From the NCBI RefSeq assembly GCF_902764455.1, contig NZ_CACWVY010000015.1:20504-84503 (forward strand): DNA of 64,000 nucleotides, read 5' to 3'. The position numbers and the translations under genes were made by a program. The stretch comes from an uncultured Methanobrevibacter sp. Lineage in GTDB: Archaea; Methanobacteriota; Methanobacteria; Methanobacteriales; Methanobacteriaceae. Of the stretch, positions 53,714 to 62,414 are shown one piece after another (the first letter of the stretch is position 1; every line of letters begins with the position of its first letter). The notes under the pieces were generated by a model that was given only the letters and a program-made list of their open reading frames with translations, ran no database searches and was not told where the DNA came from.

Positions 53714-55084
53714 ATTAGTGACGATGTCGATATGATGTGTGGACTTGAAATCCACGTACAACTAGAAACTGAATCAAAATTATTTTGTGACTGTCCAACA
53801 AATTATCAGGAGGCACCTATTAATACAAACATCTGTCCTGTTTGTTTAAACCAGCCTGGTGCAAAACCTCACCCAACTAACGAAAAAGCATTGGAAAATG
53901 CATTGATGATAGCTTTAATGTTAAACTGTGAAATAGACCAGAATGTTACTTATTTTATGAGAAAACACTATGACTATCCTGATTTGCCGTCAGGTTATCA
54001 GAGAACCTCAGTACCTATTGGAATTAACGGGGAACTGAACGGAATTAGAATCAGGGAAATTCACGTTGAAGAAGACCCTGGTCAATTCAAACCTGACAGA
54101 GGTACTGTTAATTTCAATCGTTCAGGAATTCCATTGGTCGAAATTGTTACCGAACCGGATATAAAATCCCCTGAAGAAGCAAGAAGCTTTTTAAATGAAT
54201 TGATTCGTGTCCTGCAATACAGTGGCGGAGCCCGTGGAGAAGGTACCATGAGAGCTGACGTAAACATTTCCATCAATGGCGGAAACAGGGTAGAAATGAA
54301 AAACGTTAACTCCATCAAAGGTGCATACAGAGCATTGATTTTTGAACGTAACAGACAAAAAAGAAACCTTGAAAGAGGAGTTGAAACCAAGCAGGAAACA
54401 CGTGCATATGTGGAAAGTCAAATGATTACAACTGCAATGAGATTGAAAGAAGATGCAGACGATTACAGATTTATTACCGATCCTGATTTACCTCCAATGC
54501 AAATTTCCGACGAAACAATTCAAAAAGTTTTAGACACAATGCCTGAAGCTCCTCACAACAAAGTGAAAAGATTTGTTAACGATTACAACATTGATGAAGA
54601 AACCGCAAAAGTTTTAACATCAGAACTTGACTTGGCTATAGCTTATGAAGAAGTTGTAAAAGAAATTGACCCAGTATTTGCAGCTAAATGGATGAGAGAT
54701 GAACTTAAAAGAGTTTTAACTTACAACAAACTGGACTTTGCAAGCAGTGAAATTACAGCTGAAAACCTTGTTGAATTCCTAAAAATGGTTCAGTCAAAAG
54801 AAATCACTGTTAAAGCTGGTCAAAGAATCATCGAACAAATGCCAAATAATGAAAAAACTCCTAGAGAAATTGCAGAGGAATTAGGATTGCTTGGTGTTGT
54901 AAAAGATGATGAAATCCTAGCTGCCGTAAAACAGGCTATCGATGAAAATCCAAAAGCTGTGAACGACTACTTATCCGGTCAAAAAGCTTCAATTAATTTT
55001 TTAGTAGGTCAAGTAATGAGATTAACCCGTGGAAAAGCGGATCCTGGTGAAACTGTAAAACTCCTAAAAGAAAATATCGAATAG
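53714..55084 (+). CDS. gatB: Asp/Glu-tRNA amidotransferase subunit B
   Basis: About 456 residues if translation starts at the ATT at 53714, which lies 6 bases after the SD ggagga; 450 if it starts at the ATG at 53732, which has no SD at a usable distance. Both forms hold the GatB core: CGLEIHVQLETESKLFCDCP, the Zn-type pairs CDC/CPVC, YDYPDLPSGYQ, and VEIVTEPDIKSPEEA. The YqeY-like tail is at the end (DYLSGQKASINFLVGQVMRL). It binds and phosphorylates mischarged tRNA so that amide can be added. gatA and gatC are not in the window. Confidence 0.92.
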   Translation: MSDDVDMMCGLEIHVQLETESKLFCDCPTNYQEAPINTNICPVCLNQPGAKPHPTNEKALENALMIALMLNCEIDQNVTYFMRKHYDYPDLPSGYQRTSVPIGINGELNGIRIREIHVEEDPGQFKPDRGTVNFNRSGIPLVEIVTEPDIKSPEEARSFLNELIRVLQYSGGARGEGTMRADVNISINGGNRVEMKNVNSIKGAYRALIFERNRQKRNLERGVETKQETRAYVESQMITTAMRLKEDADDYRFITDPDLPPMQISDETIQKVLDTMPEAPHNKVKRFVNDYNIDEETAKVLTSELDLAIAYEEVVKEIDPVFAAKWMRDELKRVLTYNKLDFASSEITAENLVEFLKMVQSKEITVKAGQRIIEQMPNNEKTPREIAEELGLLGVVKDDEILAAVKQAIDENPKAVNDYLSGQKASINFLVGQVMRLTRGKADPGETVKLLKENIE

Positions 55085-55092
55085 GTGGTTGA

Positions 55093-55896
55093 ATGGGAAA
55101 GAAAAATTTTGTAAAAGATTATATGACACAAAATGTAATTAGCGTTTCTCCAGACACCTCAGTTGACCACATTATCGATTTAATGAAAGAAAGTCACCAC
55201 AACAGTTATCCAGTAGTAAAAAATGACAAATTAGTCGGAATGGTTACAGCATTCGATATCGTTGCCAAAAAAGCCGGAAATACAGTTGACAGCATCATGA
55301 CTACAAAACTTGTTGTAGCAAATCAGAACCTATCAATCAATGATGCCTCCAGAGTAATGTTTAGAAGAGGAATCTCCAGAATGCCTGTAGTTGATGAAGA
55401 AGGAAAGCTCGTTGGAATTATTACAAATACAGATATGGTAAGATCCCACATCGAAAGATCAACTCCAAATAAGGTGGAGTACTTCAAAAAAACATTGGAA
55501 CAGTTATACGGAATCCATACCCATCTAAAACATATGGGTGTTGAAACCAAAAAGTTAAGGCCAACACAGGACAGAGTGTATGCCGATGAACTTGAAGGAC
55601 GAGCATATGAATTAGAAAAAGGACTGGCCGAACCTGCAATTGTTGTTAAGACTGGAGACAGATGGATTTTGGTCGACGGACATCACAGAGCAGTTGCATC
55701 ACTGCAGAAAGGATATGAAACTGTAGACTCATATGTTATTGATTTAGGCCAAGACATCAAATTAGGAATGGAAAAAACTGCTGATAAAGCTGGAATTAAA
55801 ACATTCGATGACATCGAAATCATTGACGATGACAAACATCCTTTAATCGCTCTTACAGAAAGCATGCAAGACCAAGAATCCAAAGGTGATGATTAA
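55093..55896 (+). CDS. CBS-pair protein with ParB-like domain
   Basis: 267 residues, beginning 8 bases after gatB. Residues about 1-120 are two CBS motifs (MTQNVISVSPDTSVDHII and LVVANQNLSINDASRVMFRR), which usually bind adenine nucleotides. From about 150 a ParB/sulfiredoxin-like domain follows, with the ILVDGHHRAVASLQ signature. Similar archaeal ParB-fold proteins include the ADP-dependent serine kinase SerK, so an enzymatic role is as likely as DNA binding. No ParB DNA-binding HTH is evident and no parA is near. Probably ligand-regulated. Confidence 0.8.
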   Translation: MGKKNFVKDYMTQNVISVSPDTSVDHIIDLMKESHHNSYPVVKNDKLVGMVTAFDIVAKKAGNTVDSIMTTKLVVANQNLSINDASRVMFRRGISRMPVVDEEGKLVGIITNTDMVRSHIERSTPNKVEYFKKTLEQLYGIHTHLKHMGVETKKLRPTQDRVYADELEGRAYELEKGLAEPAIVVKTGDRWILVDGHHRAVASLQKGYETVDSYVIDLGQDIKLGMEKTADKAGIKTFDDIEIIDDDKHPLIALTESMQDQESKGDD

Positions 55897-56187
55897 ATGG
55901 CTGATGATACAATCATCAGAGAAGTTTATGAAGTCTTAGAATCAAGACGGGACAATCCCATAGATTCATACACTTCCAAAATCATGCAGGACAGCGATAA
56001 AAAAGCTGAAGACAAAATACTTGAAAAAATTGCAGAAGAAGCTGGAGAAGTATTGCTTGCTGCAAAAAATGACGAAAATCTTGTATATGAATCAGTAGAT
56101 TTAATATTTCATACATTATTGATTTTAGTTTACAAAGGCGTAGACATAGATGAAGTATTTGAAGAATTTGCCAATAGAAGAAAATAG
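55897..56187 (+). CDS. hisE: Phosphoribosyl-ATP pyrophosphatase
   Basis: 96 residues, full length for HisE. The MazG-like helices carry [20 protein letters not shown], then [11 protein letters not shown] and [13 protein letters not shown], with the metal-binding E/EE/D pattern. It hydrolyses phosphoribosyl-ATP in the second step of histidine synthesis. The ATG directly follows the stop of the CBS gene, so the two are translationally coupled although no other his gene is present. Confidence 0.93.
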   Translation: MADDTIIREVYEVLESRRDNPIDSYTSKIMQDSDKKAEDKILEKIAEEAGEVLLAAKNDENLVYESVDLIFHTLLILVYKGVDIDEVFEEFANRRK

Positions 56188-56195
56188 GTTAGAAA

Positions 56196-56963
56196 ATGAC
56201 TGAGATTTTTCCTGAAAAAAGATTTTTATTAAAACAACTAATCAAAAGAGATTTGACCTCAAAATACAAGGACTCCGTATTGGGTATTGCATGGAGTTTT
56301 CTCAATCCTCTTATGATTATGATTGTATTTACAGCAATATTTTCAATGATGTTCGGACGTCAGATTGAAAATTATCCTGTATATTTCTTATCCGGAAGAG
56401 TAATCTACGATTTATTCAAATCAGGAACAATAGGTGCAATGAAATCAGTTAAGGCAAATTCATCTATCCTTAAAAAGGTCTATGTTCCAAGATATATGTT
56501 TGCAGTAAGTAAAGTATGCTATGAATTTATAAACTTTTTAATATCATTAATCATTTTAGCAGGAGTTATGATTGTTACAGGAGCGCAATTCCACGCTACA
56601 AGCTTTCTGGCAGTCATTCCAATATTCTTCTTAATATTATTGATATTTGGAGTAGGTTTAATATTATCAGTTGCAAACACTTATTTCACAGATGTAGGAT
56701 ATCTTTATGACGTATTCGCATTAATTCTGATGTATGCATCCGCACTCTTTTATCCAATTGAAATCGTACCTGCAACTATCCAGAAGATATTTACATTAAA
56801 TCCTATTTACTGTGCAATATCCTGTTTCAGGGAATGTGTTGTATTTGGAGTGTTTCCGAATTTAAGTGCACTGTCTTATCTGGCGGTATTTTCATTGACA
56901 TTCTTTTTTGCAGGAATAATTCTTTTCAGCATATATGAAAATAAATTGACATTGGAGCTGTAG
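56196..56963 (+). CDS. ABC-2 type polysaccharide/teichoic-acid-like exporter permease
   Basis: 255 residues, six helices. The N-terminal FLLKQLIKRDLTSKYKDSVLGIAWSFLNPL is the amphipathic coupling element of Wzm/TagG/KpsM permeases. Other marks: YPVYFLSGRVIYDLFKSG, LKKVYVPRYMFAVSKV and LNPIYCAISCFRECVVFG. It pairs with the ATPase encoded 12 bases downstream to export a lipid-linked polymer. Confidence 0.88.
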   Translation: MTEIFPEKRFLLKQLIKRDLTSKYKDSVLGIAWSFLNPLMIMIVFTAIFSMMFGRQIENYPVYFLSGRVIYDLFKSGTIGAMKSVKANSSILKKVYVPRYMFAVSKVCYEFINFLISLIILAGVMIVTGAQFHATSFLAVIPIFFLILLIFGVGLILSVANTYFTDVGYLYDVFALILMYASALFYPIEIVPATIQKIFTLNPIYCAISCFRECVVFGVFPNLSALSYLAVFSLTFFFAGIILFSIYENKLTLEL

Positions 56964-56975
56964 GACGGTGTTATT

Positions 56976-58439
56976 ATGAGTTTAAAGGAAAGATTAAAAA
57001 GATTGTTAAATAAACAAATTGATAACCTTTACCCAAAAGAAGTCACTATTCTTCCAAATACCAGCAAATATAAGAATATGACTCTTTTTGCTCCAGACAG
57101 AGGTATGAATGCAGATACATTTTATCTCAGCGCACTTGATGAAAATAATAATCCTATTGTTGATGAAACCATAAAAATCAAAATTGACGATGAAATAATT
57201 GAAAAGCAAACAAATGAATATGGAAATGTAATTTTTCCATTGGATTTGGATTTAGGATTATATGTTGCAGAAGTTTTCTTCCCAAACGGAGAATATTCAC
57301 AAAGCATTGAAACAAATATAACCAGGTTCACACCTGAAAAAACAAAAAGGCTGACAAATAATAAAAAGAAAAATGATGAAGACCCTAAAAAGAAAGTTTA
57401 TCTCTATACTCCAAATATGACAATGTATAAAAACAGTGAAACACAGTACTATGCCAAATTAAGGAATTATGAGTTCGAACCTGTTGAAGGGGAAAAGATT
57501 AAGTTCACAATTGACGGGAAAACCTATACCTCCAAAACCGATGAACAGGGATTTGCAAAGGTAGATATAGCTTTAGATGTTGGAACATACCCTGTTAAAA
57601 TTGACTATGAAGGCGGTTTCAAATATAATTCCGCTCACAACAAATCCAAATTGGAAATACTGCTTAGAGATATAGACAGAAAGGTAATGATTGATGTTAA
57701 TCATTTGACTATGGAATTTAAAGTCACCAACGATAAAATAGATACCTTAAAGGAGTTCATAATAAGAACCATTAAAAGAAACAAAGAGGAAAAGGAAAAG
57801 ATTAAAATATTGGATGACATTACATTTCAGGTCTACGAAGGAGAGAAACTGGGAATTTTAGGATTCAACGGAGCAGGAAAAAGTACTCTTTTAAAAGTAA
57901 TAACTGGAATATATGAACCCACACAGGGATATATTAAAAAATATGGAAAAATTGCACCATTGCTAGAACTTGGTGCAGGTTTTGACAAAAATTATACCGG
58001 AAAGAACAATATTTATCTGAATGGAGCATTTCTTGGACTTAAAGAAAGTTTCATAAAAGAGAAATATGATGAAATAGTTGAATATTCGGAACTGGGTGAA
58101 TTTATAAATTACCCCATAAAGAATTATTCATCTGGTATGAGAGCGAAATTAGGTTTTTCAATAGCGACACTAGCTGAACCGGACATATTAATTATCGATG
58201 AAATTCTATCCGTGGGAGACGTTAAATTCAAGCAAAAAAGTTCTGAAAAAATTAATTCAATGATGGAGGACGGAGTAACTGTAATACTTGTTTCACATTC
58301 AATTTCACAAATCAAAAAAATCTGTAACAGATGCATTTGGCTGGAAGATGGGAAAATTGCAATGCAGGGCGATGTTGATGCTGTTTGCGATGCATACCTG
58401 TCCAGTGCAGCAGGAACTTCTAAAAAAAATAAAAAATAG
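56976..58439 (+). CDS. ABC exporter ATPase with two N-terminal Ig-like domains
   Basis: 487 residues; typical Wzt/TagH NBDs are 250-270 without an extension, or carry a C-terminal sugar-binding domain. Here residues about 20-115 and 140-230 are Ig-like (DENNNPIVDETIKIKIDDE, EGEKIKFTIDGKTYTSKTDE) joined by a Lys/Asn-rich linker, with no signal peptide. The NBD runs from about 235: Walker A GFNGAGKSTLL near 300, an ELGAGFDKNYTGKNN element typical of Wzt/TagH, signature YSSGMRAKLG near 387, Walker B ILIIDEILSVGD near 408, and switch His in LVSHSISQI. The Ig-like part must be cytosolic and could read the nascent polymer. Confidence 0.85.
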   Translation: MSLKERLKRLLNKQIDNLYPKEVTILPNTSKYKNMTLFAPDRGMNADTFYLSALDENNNPIVDETIKIKIDDEIIEKQTNEYGNVIFPLDLDLGLYVAEVFFPNGEYSQSIETNITRFTPEKTKRLTNNKKKNDEDPKKKVYLYTPNMTMYKNSETQYYAKLRNYEFEPVEGEKIKFTIDGKTYTSKTDEQGFAKVDIALDVGTYPVKIDYEGGFKYNSAHNKSKLEILLRDIDRKVMIDVNHLTMEFKVTNDKIDTLKEFIIRTIKRNKEEKEKIKILDDITFQVYEGEKLGILGFNGAGKSTLLKVITGIYEPTQGYIKKYGKIAPLLELGAGFDKNYTGKNNIYLNGAFLGLKESFIKEKYDEIVEYSELGEFINYPIKNYSSGMRAKLGFSIATLAEPDILIIDEILSVGDVKFKQKSSEKINSMMEDGVTVILVSHSISQIKKICNRCIWLEDGKIAMQGDVDAVCDAYLSSAAGTSKKNKK

Positions 58440-58447
58440 GTTTTAAC

Positions 58448-58960
58448 ATGGATAAAAGATGGATATACTTTATAATAATACTGGTTATTGGATTTTCAGG
58501 ACTATACTACATTGTTGGTACATCAACCACTGTAGGAAGTGCAATTGTTGGTATAAATTCTTTTACCCTTACAGTACCGGATTCATTCAATATTGAAAAC
58601 AACGACCATGGCTTTGCTTCATTAATAAACAGGCAAACAAAAGAATACCTCGTGATAAAAGACCTTGGAAAAAATAAGCCTGTTGATGAAAACTTTGATA
58701 AGGAAGCATCGTCAATAGAATCGAATGAAAATTATATGATAATCAATAATACAACAGAAAACTACCATGATATGGACTCTAAAGTGATGTACTACAAAAC
58801 AGCGGATAACAACACCCTATATAAATTTTCAGTATTTACAAAGTTCAATCATACATTTTCAATAAGATCTGCGAATTTCCTGAGGGTGGATACTTTAAAT
58901 GACAAGACACATTTCGTTATGGATACCCTAAACCAGGACTATAAGAAAAGCCAAAACTAA
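58448..58960 (+). CDS. Small membrane-anchored protein of unknown function
   Basis: 170 residues, beginning 8 bases after the exporter ATPase. One N-terminal hydrophobic helix (WIYFIIILVIGFSGLYYIVG) anchors a soluble domain that starts with FTLTVPDSFNI and contains repeated Asn-rich strands. The fold resembles the lipoprotein-like domains often made by Methanobrevibacter, but I do not recognise a family. By position it may belong to the polymer export machinery outside the cell membrane. Confidence 0.7.
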   Translation: MDKRWIYFIIILVIGFSGLYYIVGTSTTVGSAIVGINSFTLTVPDSFNIENNDHGFASLINRQTKEYLVIKDLGKNKPVDENFDKEASSIESNENYMIINNTTENYHDMDSKVMYYKTADNNTLYKFSVFTKFNHTFSIRSANFLRVDTLNDKTHFVMDTLNQDYKKSQN

Positions 58961-58963
58961 CAG

Positions 58964-61546
58964 ATGATTATAATGGATGATTTTAAATTTTCAGTTATAA
59001 TATTAGGTTATAATGTAGAATCATGGATTGAAAAATCAGTTAAATCCGTTATCGATCAAAGTTTAGATTTTGAAAAAAACATTGAACTCATACTGTTCAA
59101 CAACGGCAGTACCGACAATACCTCAGAGATTTGTAAAAAATATGCTGACCTTTATCCGGACAATGTGAAATATATCTCAAAAAATGAACATGGTCGCAAC
59201 AAACTAAATGAAAATTTAAGAAATTTAAAAGGAAAATATGTCTTCATACTGCATCCTGAAGGACACTTGTCAAGAAATTGTCTGAACAATGTTTTAGAGC
59301 TTTTTGAAAAACATGCAGAAATTGATACCATAACCATCAAACCAGACAGTTTCATCTCCTCTGCTAATCCTTCCTTTTTTGAATCAAAATACAGCACAAC
59401 ACAAGTTGTTGACTTAATTAAAAAACCTGAATTTTTCCAGGGCCAGTCAAGAGGCTGCTTTTATAAAAAATCATCATTTGACGAGGTGAAATTTCCCGAT
59501 GAAATAAACCTTCTCGAGGAAATTGCATTTGTAAATCAGATTCTGATAAATAATCCCAAACTTGGAATCTGCAGTGACTGCAAATATTTTTTCCAAACCT
59601 CTCAGGAAAAAAAGGCATTGCTGAGCATGATTCCGAATTTGAAAAAATTAGTCAGTGACGAGAGTTATCCTCTTAAACTTTTAATCGAAAAATGTTTAGA
59701 AAAATATTATTATGTTCCAAAATTCATCCAAAACACTATACTTTATTATTTAAATGAGCTTATCCTGAATGAGAGCATCTATGAAAAACTGAATAAAAAT
59801 GAGATAAAAAAAATCAATGAAAGAACAAAAAATCTTTTGCAGTATATTGATGATGAAAATATCCACAATCACCCTCAGATTGACATAAAAATAAAAGCAT
59901 TTCTGTTATTTTTAAAAAATGATTATTCCTACTCTCAAAAGGATCAAGTTAAATTAAATGAATCATTAAAATTAGACACAGTTTTCATTGACATCTATGA
60001 AATTATTGAAGACAAATTGTATATCCTTGCTAACATCAACTCATTAAGCAAAGATGAAAAAGTAAATGTATATGTAAACGGCAAAAAAGTTGAAACAAGG
60101 ACACTGGAGTTTCCGCAAAGGGAAAGATATTATCTAAACGAAAAGTACCTCACAAACCATACCTTTGAATTTTACCTGAATCTTGATAAAAACAAAAAAT
60201 ATGAAATAGACTTTAAAAGAGATTCAGCTGAAAAATACCATATCGACTTTTCAAGACCGTGCAATTTCTCAAAGGTTGTGGGATATGCAAAAACCAGAAA
60301 ATATTTGAGTATTCTTGACGGTGATAAAATCGTCATTTCCAAGAAAAAAACAATATCCTGGCTGAAAAATGAAATCAAAACATTGGCAAGGATGATTAAA
60401 AACAGATCTTCAGGATTTGAAAGTGCAGTACCAATAAGAATAATCTATATGCTTTTATATCCATTTTTCAAAAATAAAAGAATCTGGTTTTACATGGATT
60501 TTCCAACAATAGCTGACGATAACGGAATGCATCTTTTCAGATATTCAATAAACCAGGACGAAAAGGACATTGAAAAGTATTTCATTATTGATAAAAACAC
60601 CCCAGATTATGAAAAAATGAAAAAAATTGGTCCGGTTATTGGCTATCATTCCCTTAAACACAGGATATTGGGATTATTTACAGAAAAGATTATAACATCC
60701 CACCCCGACAACAACTATATCTACGCTTTTTGGGGACATTACCCTAACTTTGCAGGCCTTTTAAAATCATCCACTATATTTCTGCAGCACGGAATAACCC
60801 TTAACAACATTTCAGGCTGGCTCAATAAATTCGACAAGAACCTGGATTTTCTTCTGACTGCATCCAAAAAGGAATATGATTCACTGTTTAAATACTACTA
60901 TAATTATGATAAGCAAATCATTCAACTTTTAGGATTTCCAAGATTCGACAACTTGACTGACGAGAAGACAAAAACAATTCTTTTAATGCCTTCCTGGAGA
61001 AGGTACCTTAACCACGAGACCAAATATACAATCAGCAATTCAAGCTATTTTAAAACATATAATGCACTGATAAATAATGAAAAACTGATAGAAATGGCAG
61101 AAAAATACGGATATGAAATAATATTCCGCCCGCATCCTCACGTATACGATTTTATCGAGTTATTCCATGAAAACAAATATGTAAAAATTGACCATGAGCG
61201 CGGAAGCTATCAGGATCTCTTCAAAAAAGGATCACTGCTGATAACCGATTATTCTTCAGTTGCATTCGATTTTGCTTATCTTAAAAAACCGGTATTGTAT
61301 TATCAGTATGGTGAAGATTATCATTTCAATCTGGATGAAAGTTATTTCGACTATGATACAATGGGCTTTGGTGAAGTCTGTGGAAATGAAGAGGAGCTGC
61401 TTGAAATCATTTGTGAATATATGGAAAATGACTGCAGAATGAAGGAAAAACACATCAAAAACGTTGAGGACTATTTCATATTCACCGATAAAAACAACTG
61501 CAGGAGAGTTCATGAGGCAATTAAAAAAATTCCGCCTAGAGACTGA
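58964..61546 (+). CDS. Bifunctional GT2/CDP-glycerol-type glycerophosphotransferase (TagF-like)
   Basis: 860 residues. About 1-300 is a GT-A domain (FSVIILGYNVESWIEKSV, NNGSTDNTSE). About 300-480 is a linker. About 490-860 is a TagF-like transferase: DFPTIADDNGMHLFRY, FLQHGITLNNISGW, IIFRPHPHVYDFIEL, and GSLLITDYSSVAFDFAYLKK followed by PVLYYQ. Those motifs form the active site of CDP-glycerol polymerases, with the HGxT and RPHP histidines. It would build a glycerol-phosphate or related phosphopolymer on the cytosolic face. Start is ATG 58964 or 58973; neither has a strong SD. Confidence 0.85.
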   Translation: MIIMDDFKFSVIILGYNVESWIEKSVKSVIDQSLDFEKNIELILFNNGSTDNTSEICKKYADLYPDNVKYISKNEHGRNKLNENLRNLKGKYVFILHPEGHLSRNCLNNVLELFEKHAEIDTITIKPDSFISSANPSFFESKYSTTQVVDLIKKPEFFQGQSRGCFYKKSSFDEVKFPDEINLLEEIAFVNQILINNPKLGICSDCKYFFQTSQEKKALLSMIPNLKKLVSDESYPLKLLIEKCLEKYYYVPKFIQNTILYYLNELILNESIYEKLNKNEIKKINERTKNLLQYIDDENIHNHPQIDIKIKAFLLFLKNDYSYSQKDQVKLNESLKLDTVFIDIYEIIEDKLYILANINSLSKDEKVNVYVNGKKVETRTLEFPQRERYYLNEKYLTNHTFEFYLNLDKNKKYEIDFKRDSAEKYHIDFSRPCNFSKVVGYAKTRKYLSILDGDKIVISKKKTISWLKNEIKTLARMIKNRSSGFESAVPIRIIYMLLYPFFKNKRIWFYMDFPTIADDNGMHLFRYSINQDEKDIEKYFIIDKNTPDYEKMKKIGPVIGYHSLKHRILGLFTEKIITSHPDNNYIYAFWGHYPNFAGLLKSSTIFLQHGITLNNISGWLNKFDKNLDFLLTASKKEYDSLFKYYYNYDKQIIQLLGFPRFDNLTDEKTKTILLMPSWRRYLNHETKYTISNSSYFKTYNALINNEKLIEMAEKYGYEIIFRPHPHVYDFIELFHENKYVKIDHERGSYQDLFKKGSLLITDYSSVAFDFAYLKKPVLYYQYGEDYHFNLDESYFDYDTMGFGEVCGNEEELLEIICEYMENDCRMKEKHIKNVEDYFIFTDKNNCRRVHEAIKKIPPRD

Positions 61547-61599
61547 ACTCCCTATTGCATTACCTTTTAAAACCTATTTATGAATTTGAATAAATCAAA

Positions 61600-62361
61600 T
61601 CAGTCACTATTTACAATAGTCAGTGCAAAAACGCCTGCTCCAAAACCATTATCGATATTTACAACAGCTATTCCAGGAGCGCATGACTGAAGCATTGCAT
61701 CAAGGGCAACACGGCCTCCTTCACCAACTCCATAACCCACAGATGTCGGAACAGCAATTACCGGAACGTCAACAAGACCTGCAACAACAGACGGGAGTGC
61801 TCCTTCCATTCCGGCACAAACAATAAATGCACGAACTCCTTCCCGAGTCATATATGCAATCTGAGGAAACAGCCTGTGAATTCCTGCAACACCAATATCA
61901 TATGAGGTGATTGCTTCACATCCGCCTTCCTCGACAATTACGCGGGCCTCTTCGGCTATGTTAATGTCGGATGTTCCTGCAGTGATGATTCCTATTTTTG
62001 CAGTTTTTTCTTTATTTTTTATTTCTTTTCTAATTACCAGTATCTGAGCACGTCTGTTATAGTCAAAAATAAATGAATTTTTACCTAAATCATCTAAAAT
62101 TCTTTCATATCTTTCTTTAGACAATTTGGTTATGATTAAATCATCATCATTATTTTCAAGGAACTTTTTAATTATCACCAGAAGGTCATCATAATCCTTG
62201 CTGGGTGAAAACACTGCTTCCGGAAAGCCTGTTCTTTTGCTTCTGTCAATATCAAATTTGGCAATTTCATCAAATTCCAGAATGTTTTCTGATTTTAGAA
62301 GCTTTTCTGCTTCTTCAATATTCAGTTCCCCGCCGACCAATCTTTCAAGAATCTCTTTCAT
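61600..62361 (-). CDS. larB: LarB-like pyridinium-3,5-biscarboxylate mononucleotide synthase
   Basis: 253 residues. The C-terminal half is the AIR-carboxylase-like fold: [20 protein letters not shown], then [20 protein letters not shown] and [13 protein letters not shown]. The N-terminal half has [16 protein letters not shown], a LarB mark. LarB carboxylates NaAD in the making of the nickel-pincer cofactor of lactate racemase. larC and larE are not in the window, so the full pathway cannot be confirmed. It diverges from hypF by 53 bases. Confidence 0.88.
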   Translation of the reverse strand: MKEILERLVGGELNIEEAEKLLKSENILEFDEIAKFDIDRSKRTGFPEAVFSPSKDYDDLLVIIKKFLENNDDDLIITKLSKERYERILDDLGKNSFIFDYNRRAQILVIRKEIKNKEKTAKIGIITAGTSDINIAEEARVIVEEGGCEAITSYDIGVAGIHRLFPQIAYMTREGVRAFIVCAGMEGALPSVVAGLVDVPVIAVPTSVGYGVGEGGRVALDAMLQSCAPGIAVVNIDNGFGAGVFALTIVNSD

Positions 62362-62383
62362 ATAATTAATATAGGATAAAATT

Positions 62384-62393
62384 TTATATAAAA
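62384..62393 (+). promoter_or_regulatory. TATA box of hypF; leaderless start predicted
   Basis: TTATATAAAA-type sequence is centred about 26 bases before the ATG at 62415. No SD lies in between, so the mRNA is probably leaderless. Confidence 0.5.
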
Positions 62394-62414
62394 TTTAACT
62401 TAAATAATATATTT

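Noticed and set aside
55093-55896. Chromosome-partition ParB
   Set aside because: There is no helix-turn-helix domain, no parA neighbour and no parS-like repeat; only the ParB-fold signature is present.
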